Positions 15,960 through 25,508 of a stretch of DNA of 64,000 nucleotides are shown piece by piece. Positions within the stretch are counted from its first letter, which is position 1. Every line of letters starts with the position of its first letter. The stretch lies in the NCBI GenBank assembly GCA_965656875.1, contig CBFHMJ010000043.1:62001-126000 (forward strand), given 5' to 3'. The stretch comes from CBFHMJ01 sp965656875. GTDB taxonomy: Bacteria; Pseudomonadota; Gammaproteobacteria; Enterobacterales; Alteromonadaceae. Below the pieces are notes generated by a model. That model was not told where the DNA came from and searched no databases. It worked only from the letters and a program-made list of their open reading frames with translations. The translations under genes and the position numbers were made by a program.

Positions 15960-17993
15960 CTACACGACAATATTGTGCTGTTTTAATAATTCAATAAAAC
16001 CAGGTTCGTCCAGCACATCAACGCCCAAATCCTGGGCTTTCGCCAACTTAGACCCTGCTTTTTCACCAGCAACCAGACAAGTGGTTTTTGCTGAAACACT
16101 TCCAGCGACTTTTGCACCCAGTTGTTGCAGGTAAGCTTTCGCATCATTCCGTCCCATGACAGATAACGTGCCGGTTACCACCCAGGTTTGATCAGCCAGC
16201 GGTTGTTCGTCTGCTTCTGGCTTTTCAATGTCAGGCCAGTTGATGCCTTGCTCCAGAAGCTGTTGGATAACGTCCAGGTTATGTTCTTCATTAAAGAAAT
16301 AACGGATATGTTTCGCGACTATTACGCCAACATCCTGAACTTCTTCAAGTTTCTCCGTTGAAGCCACTTTAATCGCATCCAACGTTAAGAAATGATGCGC
16401 CAGATTACGAGCTGTCGCCTCACCAACCTCACGTATACCTAACGAGTATAAGAACTTATCTAATGTGGTCGTTTTTGCCGTATTTAAAGCCTCAACCAGA
16501 TTTTTTGCTGATTTTTCTCCCATTCGAGGCATTGATGCCAGCAAAGGCACTGATAATTTAAATAGATCTGCAGGTGTTTTAATGTATTCACGATCCACCA
16601 GCTGTTCTACCAACTTGTCACCAAGTCCATCAACATCCAGTGCTTTTCTTGAGGCAAAATGCTTAATCGCTTCTTTGCACTGAGCCTGACAAATCAAGCC
16701 ACCACTGCAACGAGCAACAGCCTCACCTTCAATTCGTTCAACGGTCGAATCACAAATCGGGCAATGTGTCGGGAATACTATTGCTTGCGTATCAACGTTA
16801 TTGCGAGCAGCGACATTAACGGCAACAATTTGAGGAATAACATCCCCGGCACGACGAATAATTACTGTGTCACCAACCTGAACACCCAGTCGGTCAATTT
16901 CATCCTGATTATGCAGCGTGGCATTACTGACAGTTACACCGCCCACAAATACCGGCTCCAGTCGGGCAACCGGGGTAATTGCCCCCGTACGTCCAACCTG
17001 GAACTCGACGTCAAGCAACTTCGTTGTTTCTTCTTGTGCTGGAAATTTGAATGCGGTTGCCCAGCGAGGCGCTCGAGAAACAAAACCCAACGCTGTCTGT
17101 GCCGCAATGTCATTTACTTTTACTACGACACCGTCGATTTCATAAGGTAAGTCACCTCGCCCCGTTAAGATACTGTCGTAGTACGCCATTACATTCTTTG
17201 GTGAGTCAGCAGTTTTAGTCTCCGGGCAAACTGGAATGCCCCAGGTTTTAATTTGTTGCAAGCGACCAAAGTGCGTATCAGCCAGTGGCGTTTTTTCGCC
17301 TTCAACTAATCCGGTTGAATAACCATAAAAACTCAAAGGGCGAGATGCGGTAATCTTTGAGTCCAACTGTCTCAAACTACCAGCAGCAGCATTTCGTGGA
17401 TTAACAAAGACTTTTTCATCGTTGGCTCGCGCTTTTTCATTCAGTTTTTCAAAGCCTTCCAACAACATGAAAACTTCACCTCTGACTTCCAGCCTCGCTG
17501 GAAAATCATCGCCCTGAAGTTTCAATGGGATGTTTTTTATCGTTTTTACATTCTGAGTGATGTTCTCACCCGTGCTGCCATCTCCCCGAGTTGCACCACG
17601 TACCAGCACACCATTTTCATACAGCAAACTTACCGCCAGACCGTCAAGCTTAGGCTCACAACAATATTCAAATGCGGTTGTTGCATTGATTCGGTCCGTA
17701 ATGCGTTTATCAAATGCATCGAATTCTTCACCATCAAACACATTGTCCAGCGAAAGCATAGGGACTTCATGTGCCACTTGCTCGAATTGACTCAAAGGCG
17801 CTCCGCCTACTTTTTGCGACGGCGAATCGGCTGATTGCAACTCAGGATACTTTTTCTCGATATCCAACAGTTCACGCATCATCAAATCATAATCTTTGTC
17901 CGTAATCGTCGGCTCATCCATGACATAGTAGTTGTGATTATGAAGGGTGATTTCTGCTTTCAGCTGCTCTAGCCTGTCTTTAATTTCTTGCAT
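15960..17993 (-). CDS. ligA: NAD-dependent DNA ligase
   Basis: Essential ligase of about 677 residues that seals nicks using NAD+. The adenylation motif is CEPKLDGLAVSLLYENG with the nucleophilic Lys. The N-terminal Ia domain contains HNHNYYVMDEPTITDKDYD. A four-cysteine zinc segment (CPICDS ... CSGGLICQAQC) precedes the helix-hairpin-helix region, and a BRCT domain (LADQTWVVTGTLS) ends the protein. I start at 17993 (MQEIKDRLEQLKAE), as in homologues; a longer frame begins at 18029. It lies after zipA, an order conserved in gammaproteobacteria. Confidence 0.96.
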   Translation of the reverse strand: MQEIKDRLEQLKAEITLHNHNYYVMDEPTITDKDYDLMMRELLDIEKKYPELQSADSPSQKVGGAPLSQFEQVAHEVPMLSLDNVFDGEEFDAFDKRITDRINATTAFEYCCEPKLDGLAVSLLYENGVLVRGATRGDGSTGENITQNVKTIKNIPLKLQGDDFPARLEVRGEVFMLLEGFEKLNEKARANDEKVFVNPRNAAAGSLRQLDSKITASRPLSFYGYSTGLVEGEKTPLADTHFGRLQQIKTWGIPVCPETKTADSPKNVMAYYDSILTGRGDLPYEIDGVVVKVNDIAAQTALGFVSRAPRWATAFKFPAQEETTKLLDVEFQVGRTGAITPVARLEPVFVGGVTVSNATLHNQDEIDRLGVQVGDTVIIRRAGDVIPQIVAVNVAARNNVDTQAIVFPTHCPICDSTVERIEGEAVARCSGGLICQAQCKEAIKHFASRKALDVDGLGDKLVEQLVDREYIKTPADLFKLSVPLLASMPRMGEKSAKNLVEALNTAKTTTLDKFLYSLGIREVGEATARNLAHHFLTLDAIKVASTEKLEEVQDVGVIVAKHIRYFFNEEHNLDVIQQLLEQGINWPDIEKPEADEQPLADQTWVVTGTLSVMGRNDAKAYLQQLGAKVAGSVSAKTTCLVAGEKAGSKLAKAQDLGVDVLDEPGFIELLKQHNIVV

Positions 17994-18014
17994 GTGTTTA
18001 CTCTGGAATGTCGA

Positions 18015-18040
18015 TAAAAAAACCTCCATCAGGAGGTTTT
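18015..18040 (-). terminator. Rho-independent terminator after zipA
   Basis: Stem AAAACCTCC/GGAGGTTTT (18019-18027 and 18032-18040) around an ATCA-type loop, followed on the minus strand by a T run from 18020 down to 18015. It stands between zipA and ligA, so part of ligA transcription should start locally. The hairpin is nearly symmetrical and could also act on the plus strand. Confidence 0.75.
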
Positions 18041-18063
18041 CATTGTCAGTTTAAATCGTTCGG

Positions 18064-19113
18064 TTATACGCCGGAATAGTCCCGTATTTTATCGACGTAT
18101 CGTCGTGTTGCCTGCACAGTCAGTGGTTTACGTTCGTTATCCAGTAACTCTCCACCAAACTCGTCGGCCAGTTTCTTCGCGGCATTTTGCATCAGGGTGA
18201 AATTATGCATCGCATCCCCCTGCCCCGGTAATGTCATAAACAAGCTGACACCACGCGTATTGAATTGCTCCATGTTATCAACGTCAAACGTGCCAGGATT
18301 AAACATATTAGACAAATGAAATAATACTTGCCCAGTACCATCATTCTTTTCATAACGATGAAATATGTTCATTTCGCCGAATTTAAAACCCATTGTTAGC
18401 AATTGTGGTAACAAGGATGCGCCAGACATTGTCATGCCTTCAGGCATTGCAACATTGATAATAATGATATCTTGTTGCGGTGCTGCTTGTTGTTCAGCAG
18501 CATCCTGCTCTCGCTTCATCGCCTGACGAGAAGCGCCAATTGTTTCGGTTTCAATTGGTTTAACCTGTTCAGGATTAGCCGGTCTGCCACCAGTAACAAC
18601 ATTTTCCTTCTCTGCCGCAGTGTACATCCGGGTATCTTCATGCATATCTGGTTGTTTGTCATCGTTCAAATCGATATCAAAATCCAGACTCATCGAGGGT
18701 TCTTTGCGATTCTCATCTTCAACCGTATCGCTACTTTCATTGTCAGCAAATGGCGCAGGTGTTTGCACCGGTTGTGATTTTACATTCACCTTTGGCGCAG
18801 GTGCTTGTTGGCTAAAAGATACCGCTGGTTTTTCCTCAACAGGACTATCGTCTTTTTCTGAATCTGCCTGTCCAGACACAACCCGAGGCTTCCCTACACC
18901 CAGGTTATCCAGACCTGCACCATCGTAATCGCTGTCATCCGTCTCTCGTTTGTTGAAATCAGCTTTCGCTGAATCGGTATCTTTACGACGTTTGCTGGTT
19001 ATTAAATCTTTGTCCCGGGAACTTTTTCGTACAGTCCACATTCCGTGAATCAGCAGGCCAACGATTGCCATAGTGCCTATAACGATCAGCGAAAAACGTA
19101 GTTCGTCTGCCAT
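18064..19113 (-). CDS. zipA: Cell division protein ZipA
   Basis: Protein of 349 residues that tethers FtsZ to the inner membrane. It has a single N-terminal membrane anchor (FSLIVIGTMAIVGLLIHGMW), a short basic stretch, a Pro/Gln/acidic-rich linker of about 160 residues, and a C-terminal FtsZ-binding domain (IIIINVAMPEGMTMSGASLLPQLLTMGFKFGEMNIFHR is only part of it, from about residue 215). Its position between smc and ligA is the usual one. A terminator follows the gene. Confidence 0.94.
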   Translation of the reverse strand: MADELRFSLIVIGTMAIVGLLIHGMWTVRKSSRDKDLITSKRRKDTDSAKADFNKRETDDSDYDGAGLDNLGVGKPRVVSGQADSEKDDSPVEEKPAVSFSQQAPAPKVNVKSQPVQTPAPFADNESSDTVEDENRKEPSMSLDFDIDLNDDKQPDMHEDTRMYTAAEKENVVTGGRPANPEQVKPIETETIGASRQAMKREQDAAEQQAAPQQDIIIINVAMPEGMTMSGASLLPQLLTMGFKFGEMNIFHRYEKNDGTGQVLFHLSNMFNPGTFDVDNMEQFNTRGVSLFMTLPGQGDAMHNFTLMQNAAKKLADEFGGELLDNERKPLTVQATRRYVDKIRDYSGV

Positions 19114-19185
19114 GTAAACTCTCTCTGATTTATCCTGTTATTCTTTGCTTCCAGTCGTCCTGCGACTGGTTCGATCTAATTCTGT

Positions 19186-22100
19186 TCAGGCTTCCGCCAT
19201 TTTAATTGCTTCTTCGATATCAACCGCAACCATCCGTGAAACACCCGGCTCCTGCATAGTAACGCCTGTCAGATGAGTAGCCATTTCCATTGCGACTTTG
19301 TTGTGACTGATATAAACAAACTGCACCGTATCCGACATTTCTCTGACCAGATTACAAAAACGGCCAACGTTTGCATCATCCAGTGGCGCATCAACTTCGT
19401 CCAGCATACAAAACGGTGCGGGATTAAGACGGAAAATAGAAAAGACCAATGATAAAGCGGTCAACGCCTTTTCTCCACCCGAAAGCAGGTGAATGGTCGA
19501 GTTTTTCTTACCAGGTGGTCGCGCCATAATCGAAACCCCGGTTTCAAGCAGGTCATTGTCGGTTAATTCCAGATAAGCACTACCACCACCGAACACCTTC
19601 GGAAAAAGATTTTGCAGTCCTTCGTTAACATTTTCAAATGTTTCACGGAATTTAGCCTTCGTTTCCCGGTCAATTTTGCGAATTGCCAGCTCTAGCGTCT
19701 CCATTGCCGACATTAAATCGTCATTTTGTTCATCCAGATACTGTTTTCGAGATGACTGTGCTTCAAATTCTTCAATAGCTGACAGATTAATTGCACCTAA
19801 TCTTGATATCGATGCCGTTGTTTTTTCTAAATCTCGCTGCCAACGCTCCTCTTCGGCATCTTCTGGCATCATCTCCAATACAGGCTTGATCGATTGTTTC
19901 ATGTCAGACAATTGTTCCAGCATATTGTTCGCATGAATGGTAAAACGTTCCGCTTGTAAACGGGTATCCTGTATTTCTTGTTGCCGCAGTTGAATTTTGG
20001 TCTGTACAGAATGTTGTCCCGACTCCAGTTGCCGAATAAATTCATCAACGTCAGCCAGCTCATCTGCAACCTGCGCTTTATCCTGTTCTAACACTTCCCG
20101 CTGTTCAATCAGTAATGCCAGTTCTTCTGCCATCTCTTCTTGCGGATTATCATCATCCTGAAGTTGCAGTTTTATCGTCGTCTGTTTTTCTTCCAACTGC
20201 GCCAGATGGGTTTTCGCTCGCTCAATCGTCGCTTTTGCTGTAGCAACTTTGCCAGTTAGTGCTTGCTGCGCCATTTGCTTTTGATGCAATACCTGCTGAG
20301 CGTTTTGCAAATTCATTCGTTTTTGCTGTAATCGACTGGTGACATCCGCCCTGCTTTGTTGAGCCTGTTCTACCCGTTCTTCATGTTCCAGTATTGTTTC
20401 ATCAAGCTCAGCCTGTTCTATCTGTAACTCTTCAGTCAACATGAGCGCTTCTTCTTCCTGTGCTCGATGCTCAGTCAACTGTTCCGTGAGTTGTTGCAAT
20501 CGTTGCTGTTGTTGCTCTTGTTTTTGCTCCGTCAGCCGTTTATCCAGCTCACAGCTTGATAAGTGCTTACGCGCTTGAGCTACATCCTGTTGGAGCTGCT
20601 TAAACACTGTCGATTGCTCTGCCAATGCGTGTTGTAGTTGTTCCAACTTAGCTGCGTTGCTTTCTTTGTCCTGACGATACTGTTCAATAACCGTTTCCAG
20701 TTCGGCAATGCGCTGCTGCCGTTCAAGAAAACCACTCGCTTCACTGGTTACACCTTTTAACCACCAGTTAGGACCAATCCAGTGGCCAGTTTTGGTAATA
20801 AACGACGTAAACCCTTGTTCGTGAACGTTTTGCTGATCTTGAGGAACCTGTGATACATCACGGCCTGAATTTTCAGAATTGAAATGAAGTAATGCGGTTT
20901 CAACGGTATCTGTTGTTCCAATGTGAGAAAGCAATGCAGGGAAAACACCTGACACTATTTTTTCAGCCAGGCTGTTTGTTGGCTTTTCGTGTATTAACCC
21001 AGAAATCAGCGCTAATTTTTCCGGCTCATTACCCGGTGAGAAGATTGGAAACTCATCAGCAACAAGACCCTGTTGAAAGTTCGACAGTACCGACTCAACA
21101 GCCGTCTCCCAACCGTGTTCAACCTTTAGCTGAGACAATATTGGCACACAATTTACGCTATTCAATTCAGGAATAGCATTATCGGTTGCACTCAGTGATG
21201 CATTTAAACGCTCAAGCGAAGCATGTTCGGCCTTCGCCGCTTCTAACATTGAAGAAACCTCAATGGCAGATTGTTGCAATACATCTCGCTGTTGCTGTAA
21301 TTCTGAAACCTTTACTTCAGTCTCTGATTGTTGCTGCTCAAGGCTATCTGCCTGCTGTTTAGCCTCAGATAAAGAAGTGGTGATGACGGCTAAAGTTTCG
21401 CGGTAGTCCTGCCCTCTTGCTTCATCAAGCGAGCTTTTAGTCTTAACGATTGCATCCTGAGCTTTAGCCAGTTGAGTCTGCTGAAACTGTTGGCGTGTTT
21501 GCGAAACTTTCAGCTGCTCTTTAACTTGAGCAAGTTGATGTTGAAGTTGTTGCAATACATCTGCAGATTCCAGTTCCGTCGACTCTGCTTCATAGAGCTG
21601 CTCACTCAATTCATCAAGACTTTCTTGTTGCAGTTCCAGCTCTGGTTCTAACTCCAGCACTTGCTCATTCAAATCATCGAAGCTTTCCTGTTCTTCACTG
21701 ATCGTTTGACGCGTCATGTCAGCACCTTCGACCAGCTGACGTAATTCGTCATTCAAGGATTGTGTTAATTGCCTGGCATAGACCATCTTTTGCTCTAACC
21801 GGGTAATATCCTGACCCACTCGATAAAATTGCTGCTGTAAATCTTCCAGCTTATGCTTCAAGTCACTTTGTTGCTGGCGATATTTAATGCCATCGGCTTC
21901 ACCGCCTTTTTGTTCTGTGATAATAGCTTCCAGTTCGGCTTCCTGATTTTTTAACTGCAAATTCAGTGCATTAACCTGTTCGTTGTATCCATACCAACGT
22001 AGTGCCAGCAATTGCGATTTCAGTAAGCGTTCTTTTGCTTTAAGCTCTTTGTAACGACTGGCTGTGGCGGCCTGACTTTGAAGCTTTTTGATTTGAGCAC

Positions 22101-22704
22101 CGAGTTCTTCCCGGACGTCATTCAACCTATCCAGATTTTCACGGGTATGACGAATGCGATTTTCAGTTTCTCTTCGGCGTTCTTTGTATTTAGAAATTCC
22201 TGCGGCTTCATCAAGGAAAACACGTAACTCTTTCGGTTTTGATTCAATCAGGCGAGAAATCATGCCTTGCTCAATAATGGCATAACTGCGAGGACCAAGA
22301 CCGGTGCCGAGAAATATATCAGTGATATCCCGACGGCGACATTTACTGCCATTGAGATAATAAAAGGATTGCGCTTCACGGGTTACAAGACGCTTAACAG
22401 AGATCTCGCTACGATTAGCCATTGATCCCTGAAGCTTCCCTTCAGTATTTTGAAAAACCAACTCTACGCTGGCCTGAGAGATAGGTTTACGCTGTGTTGA
22501 GCCATTGAAAATGACGTCCGTCATGGCATCGCCGCGTAAGTTTTTAGCGGAGCTTTCGCCCAGCACCCATCGAACCGCATCAATAATATTCGATTTACCA
22601 CATCCATTTGGTCCAACTATCGCAGTCATCTGATCCGGAAAAGGAACTGTGGTTGGATCAACAAATGACTTAAAGCCAGCGAGTTTTATTTGTTTCAGTC
22701 GCAT
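19186..22704 (-). CDS. smc: Chromosome segregation protein SMC
   Basis: Protein of 1172 residues. The N-terminal head has Walker A GPNGCGKSNIIDAVRWVLGE. Two long Gln/Glu-rich coiled-coil arms flank a hinge at about residues 505-640, and the C-terminal head has signature LLSGGEKALTALSL and Walker B FCMLDEVDAPLDDANV. This is canonical SMC rather than MukB. In SMC-using gammaproteobacteria smc lies directly upstream of zipA, as here (72-base gap). The ScpA and ScpB partners are not in the window. Confidence 0.96.
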   Translation of the reverse strand: MRLKQIKLAGFKSFVDPTTVPFPDQMTAIVGPNGCGKSNIIDAVRWVLGESSAKNLRGDAMTDVIFNGSTQRKPISQASVELVFQNTEGKLQGSMANRSEISVKRLVTREAQSFYYLNGSKCRRRDITDIFLGTGLGPRSYAIIEQGMISRLIESKPKELRVFLDEAAGISKYKERRRETENRIRHTRENLDRLNDVREELGAQIKKLQSQAATASRYKELKAKERLLKSQLLALRWYGYNEQVNALNLQLKNQEAELEAIITEQKGGEADGIKYRQQQSDLKHKLEDLQQQFYRVGQDITRLEQKMVYARQLTQSLNDELRQLVEGADMTRQTISEEQESFDDLNEQVLELEPELELQQESLDELSEQLYEAESTELESADVLQQLQHQLAQVKEQLKVSQTRQQFQQTQLAKAQDAIVKTKSSLDEARGQDYRETLAVITTSLSEAKQQADSLEQQQSETEVKVSELQQQRDVLQQSAIEVSSMLEAAKAEHASLERLNASLSATDNAIPELNSVNCVPILSQLKVEHGWETAVESVLSNFQQGLVADEFPIFSPGNEPEKLALISGLIHEKPTNSLAEKIVSGVFPALLSHIGTTDTVETALLHFNSENSGRDVSQVPQDQQNVHEQGFTSFITKTGHWIGPNWWLKGVTSEASGFLERQQRIAELETVIEQYRQDKESNAAKLEQLQHALAEQSTVFKQLQQDVAQARKHLSSCELDKRLTEQKQEQQQQRLQQLTEQLTEHRAQEEEALMLTEELQIEQAELDETILEHEERVEQAQQSRADVTSRLQQKRMNLQNAQQVLHQKQMAQQALTGKVATAKATIERAKTHLAQLEEKQTTIKLQLQDDDNPQEEMAEELALLIEQREVLEQDKAQVADELADVDEFIRQLESGQHSVQTKIQLRQQEIQDTRLQAERFTIHANNMLEQLSDMKQSIKPVLEMMPEDAEEERWQRDLEKTTASISRLGAINLSAIEEFEAQSSRKQYLDEQNDDLMSAMETLELAIRKIDRETKAKFRETFENVNEGLQNLFPKVFGGGSAYLELTDNDLLETGVSIMARPPGKKNSTIHLLSGGEKALTALSLVFSIFRLNPAPFCMLDEVDAPLDDANVGRFCNLVREMSDTVQFVYISHNKVAMEMATHLTGVTMQEPGVSRMVAVDIEEAIKMAEA

Positions 22705-22871
22705 GTATTACTAATCGAATTTTTGGTGCGAGTTGATTCAGGTATGCGGACTCTAACAAATTATTGTGTCTCGGTCACTGCGTTACGTAACACAGACTTA
22801 CGAAAAGAAACTTGAGTGTTTTTCTCCGATGCATAAACTTAACACTTTGCATTAATTACTGAATTTTAAAA

Positions 22872-23612
22872 ATGGCGTCAAAATCAGGTATCGAATATTT
22901 TATTCAGGGCTTTTCACTGATTTCTACAAAGGGTGTTAAACGGTTTGTATTAGTGCCGCTTACTGTCAACATCTTGTTATTTACAGGAGCATTCATCTGG
23001 GGTTATCAGCAGCTGGATGAGGTTTTTTTGTGGATCAAAGATTCCCTGCCAGACTGGTTAATGTGGCTTGAAACCGTTTTTGTGCCACTAGCCGCATTTT
23101 TAATGTTAGTGTTCTTCATGATGATTTTTTCTATCGCAGCGAATTGGATAGCGGCACCATTTAATGGTCTGCTGGCAGAACGGATTGAAGCACATCTGAC
23201 ACAACAAACACCACCACCCGGCGGTATCGTTGCTATCGCAAAGGATGTTCCAAGAACCATTCATCGAGAATGGCGAAAACTCGCTTATTACATTCCCCGG
23301 GCTATTGGATTTTTTATTCTATTTTTGATTTTGCCAGTGATCGGCCAGTTAATCTGGATACTGTTCAGCGGTTGGATGATGGCGGTTCAATACTGTGATT
23401 ATCCGTTTGATAACCACAAAACCAGTTTTGACGACATGAAATCTATGCTTCGTCGACGTAAAGGACTCACATTCAGCTTTGGCTTAACCGTCATGTTATT
23501 TGCAGCCATACCGTTTGTGAATTTAATTGTCATGCCAGTCGCTATTTGTGGCGCAACTGCTTTGTTTGTTGATAACTTCAGATCAGCCGGTGAATTTACC
23601 AGACGTCATTGA
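22872..23612 (+). CDS. cysZ: Sulfate transporter CysZ
   Basis: Inner-membrane protein of 246 residues with four to six hydrophobic segments, and the conserved start GIEYFIQGFSLISTKGVKRFVLVPL followed by NILLF typical of CysZ/EI24 proteins. CysZ mediates sulfate uptake for cysteine synthesis. It is divergent from smc across a 167-base gap. The zipA/cysZ neighbourhood is also seen in E. coli. A strong bidirectional terminator follows. Confidence 0.92.
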   Translation: MASKSGIEYFIQGFSLISTKGVKRFVLVPLTVNILLFTGAFIWGYQQLDEVFLWIKDSLPDWLMWLETVFVPLAAFLMLVFFMMIFSIAANWIAAPFNGLLAERIEAHLTQQTPPPGGIVAIAKDVPRTIHREWRKLAYYIPRAIGFFILFLILPVIGQLIWILFSGWMMAVQYCDYPFDNHKTSFDDMKSMLRRRKGLTFSFGLTVMLFAAIPFVNLIVMPVAICGATALFVDNFRSAGEFTRRH

Positions 23613-23654
23613 TCAAACTCGAAACAGGTTATCTTTCAACGTGTACCGTAAACC

Positions 23655-23702
23655 AAAAAAGCCGACAGAATCACTTATTAAAGTGACACCATCGGCTTTT
23701 TA
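23655..23702. terminator. Bidirectional rho-independent terminator
   Basis: AAAAAGCCGA (ending 23665) pairs with TCGGCTTTTT (23692-23701), and the interior contains a second small stem (TCACTT/AAGTGA). A and T tracts flank both sides. It separates cysZ from the convergent isochorismatase-like gene. Confidence 0.88.
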
Positions 23703-23733
23703 ATTATTAGGGCCTGTTAACCTTTGAAAGCTA

Positions 23734-24273
23734 TTACTTAATCACACTAAGTAATGATTTAAATGTTGCCCCTTCGGCGACCTTTTGCAGTTCGAATAAC
23801 GCCATCTCAACAGAAGTCAGGCCAATGCCTGCTTGCTGCATTTTGCTAAGCGCAATTTGCTTGTTTTCAGATTTACGTGATGACACGCAGTCCGAGACTA
23901 CTTCAACATCAAAACCAGCCTGATGCATTTCCATTGCAGTTTGATAAACACAAATATGACTTTCAATACCAACTACCAGAATTTGCTGGCATTCAGTGGC
24001 AATCAACTTCTGCCGAAACTCTGCATTCTGCCAACAACTAAAAGTGTTTTTCGCCATTGGCGCATTATCAGGCATCAATTCCGCCAGTTCAGGAATTGTC
24101 GGCCCCAGTTTGTCAGGTAACTGTTCAACCCACAAAATTGGCAGCCCTAAAAGAGTAACGCCTTTAACCATTGACTGAAGCTGACTGAACAGCTGTTCAT
24201 GATTATCCATCATTGTTGCCAGCTTGCCTTGCACATCGACAACAACCAGACAGGTATTTTCTTTGTTCAGCAT
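23734..24273 (-). CDS. Isochorismatase-family cysteine hydrolase (YcaC-like)
   Basis: Hydrolase of 179 residues with the isochorismatase-fold triad: Asp in LVVVDVQGKL, Lys in APMAKNTFSCW and the nucleophilic Cys in GIESHICVYQTA. The compact length and the H-I-C-V motif resemble the YcaC/nicotinamidase-like single-domain group. The substrate cannot be deduced. It follows ycgN by 56 bases on the same strand and may be the last gene of the ycgL operon. Confidence 0.87.
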   Translation of the reverse strand: MLNKENTCLVVVDVQGKLATMMDNHEQLFSQLQSMVKGVTLLGLPILWVEQLPDKLGPTIPELAELMPDNAPMAKNTFSCWQNAEFRQKLIATECQQILVVGIESHICVYQTAMEMHQAGFDVEVVSDCVSSRKSENKQIALSKMQQAGIGLTSVEMALFELQKVAEGATFKSLLSVIK

Positions 24274-24328
24274 ATCAACCTCATTTTACATCAATCAGTT
24301 TACGTCTCGTTCTGGATTGCAATTATCA

Positions 24329-24829
24329 TTAACCACCCAACGGCCATGTCACTATATAGTCTTCAAATTCATCTAAATCGACTTCATCTTCGAACACAAT
24401 CTTACCTCTGACACTATGCCCGGCAACGTGCATAGCCGTTTTCTTCCCTTTGTGTAATAACGGATGCCACTCAGGTAAAGACTTACCTTCATGTAGCCGA
24501 CGATAGGCACAACTCGGTGGCATAAAGAAAATTTTGTCCAGGTTGTCTTTTGTTAGCTTCACACAATCTGGCACTAGTTTGGTTCGCTGTTTGTACTTAG
24601 TACAACTGCACTTTTTCTCATTCAGATAGCGACAAGCGATATTGGTATAAACAATAGTCTCGTTGTCACGGATAAAATCCGTGGGTTTATTTTCATCGAC
24701 TTCGTCGTCTTCAATGAATTTATGTAAACAGCATTTGGCACAACCATCACACAGCGATTCCCACTCTGCATCAGTCATCTCTGTCAGGCTCTTTACTTCC
24801 CAAAATGGTTGTTGTGAATCATTAACCAT
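24329..24829 (-). CDS. ycgN: YcgN/UPF0260 family cysteine cluster protein
   Basis: Protein of 166 residues rich in ordered cysteines (LCDGCAKCCLHKF, ACRYLNEKKCSCTKY, VPDCVKL, PPSCAYRRL), the signature of the YkgJ/YcgN family. These clusters are thought to bind metal, but no defined activity is known to me. It overlaps the end of ycgM by eight bases, so the two are coupled. The ycgL-ycgM-ycgN linkage beside minC is the same as in E. coli. Confidence 0.9.
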   Translation of the reverse strand: MVNDSQQPFWEVKSLTEMTDAEWESLCDGCAKCCLHKFIEDDEVDENKPTDFIRDNETIVYTNIACRYLNEKKCSCTKYKQRTKLVPDCVKLTKDNLDKIFFMPPSCAYRRLHEGKSLPEWHPLLHKGKKTAMHVAGHSVRGKIVFEDEVDLDEFEDYIVTWPLGG

Positions 24830-25508
24830 TAGCAGGTTGTACCTCTGTTTTTATATCAATCAGCCTCTGTTTGGCATCAAGACTCAATGTAAGCTTGTCA
24901 CCAGGCACTAACGGACCAACGCCTGCAGGCGTGCCCGTTAACACAATATCGCCCGCTTGTAGGGTAAAGAATGAAGACATCTCAGCAATCAGTTGATAAA
25001 CCGGCCTCATCATGTGATCGGTCGCACCGCATTGCCTTGTTTCTCCGTTCACGGTCAACGTAAACGTTAGTTGTTGTGGATCAAGGATGTCATCTGCTGG
25101 TACAAAGTGGCTTACAGGGCATGAGTCATCAAAAGACTTAGCCATTTCCCAGGGTCTACCCAATGATTTCAACCGTTTTTGAACATCACGTAATGTCAAA
25201 TCCAGTGCCAGACCATAACCCCAAATATGTTGTTTTACGGTTTCAATATCCGCGTTTTTCAATGGTGACTTAATGAGTACCGCCATCTCCAGCTCATTGT
25301 GACATTCACCATGTTCAAGTGGAATGACTAATGGTTTTGTGACATCACATAAAGCAGTCTGCGGCTTAAAGAAAAACAAAGGCTCCGGTGCCTGTGTACT
25401 GTTAAGTTCTTTAATATGGTCCATATAATTCTGACCAATACAAAGCACTTTGCTAACCGGCAAATCAATGACGTGACCCAGGGCATCGCGGTGATGATAA
25501 TCAATCAC
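24822..25508 (-). CDS. ycgM: Fumarylacetoacetate hydrolase family protein (YcgM-like)
   Basis: Protein of about 228 residues. I start at the GTG at 25508, which has GGAG nine bases upstream and overlaps the stop of the lytic transglycosylase gene by eight bases. A longer frame to 25553 would run inside that gene. FAH-fold metal-binding residues are visible: CIGQNYMDHIKEL, the HNELEMAVLI Glu pair and the DLTLRDVQ segment, then the glycine-rich LTGTPAGVGPL. The family includes acylpyruvate hydrolases and oxaloacetate decarboxylases. Confidence 0.9.
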   Translation of the reverse strand: MIDYHHRDALGHVIDLPVSKVLCIGQNYMDHIKELNSTQAPEPLFFFKPQTALCDVTKPLVIPLEHGECHNELEMAVLIKSPLKNADIETVKQHIWGYGLALDLTLRDVQKRLKSLGRPWEMAKSFDDSCPVSHFVPADDILDPQQLTFTLTVNGETRQCGATDHMMRPVYQLIAEMSSFFTLQAGDIVLTGTPAGVGPLVPGDKLTLSLDAKQRLIDIKTEVQPANG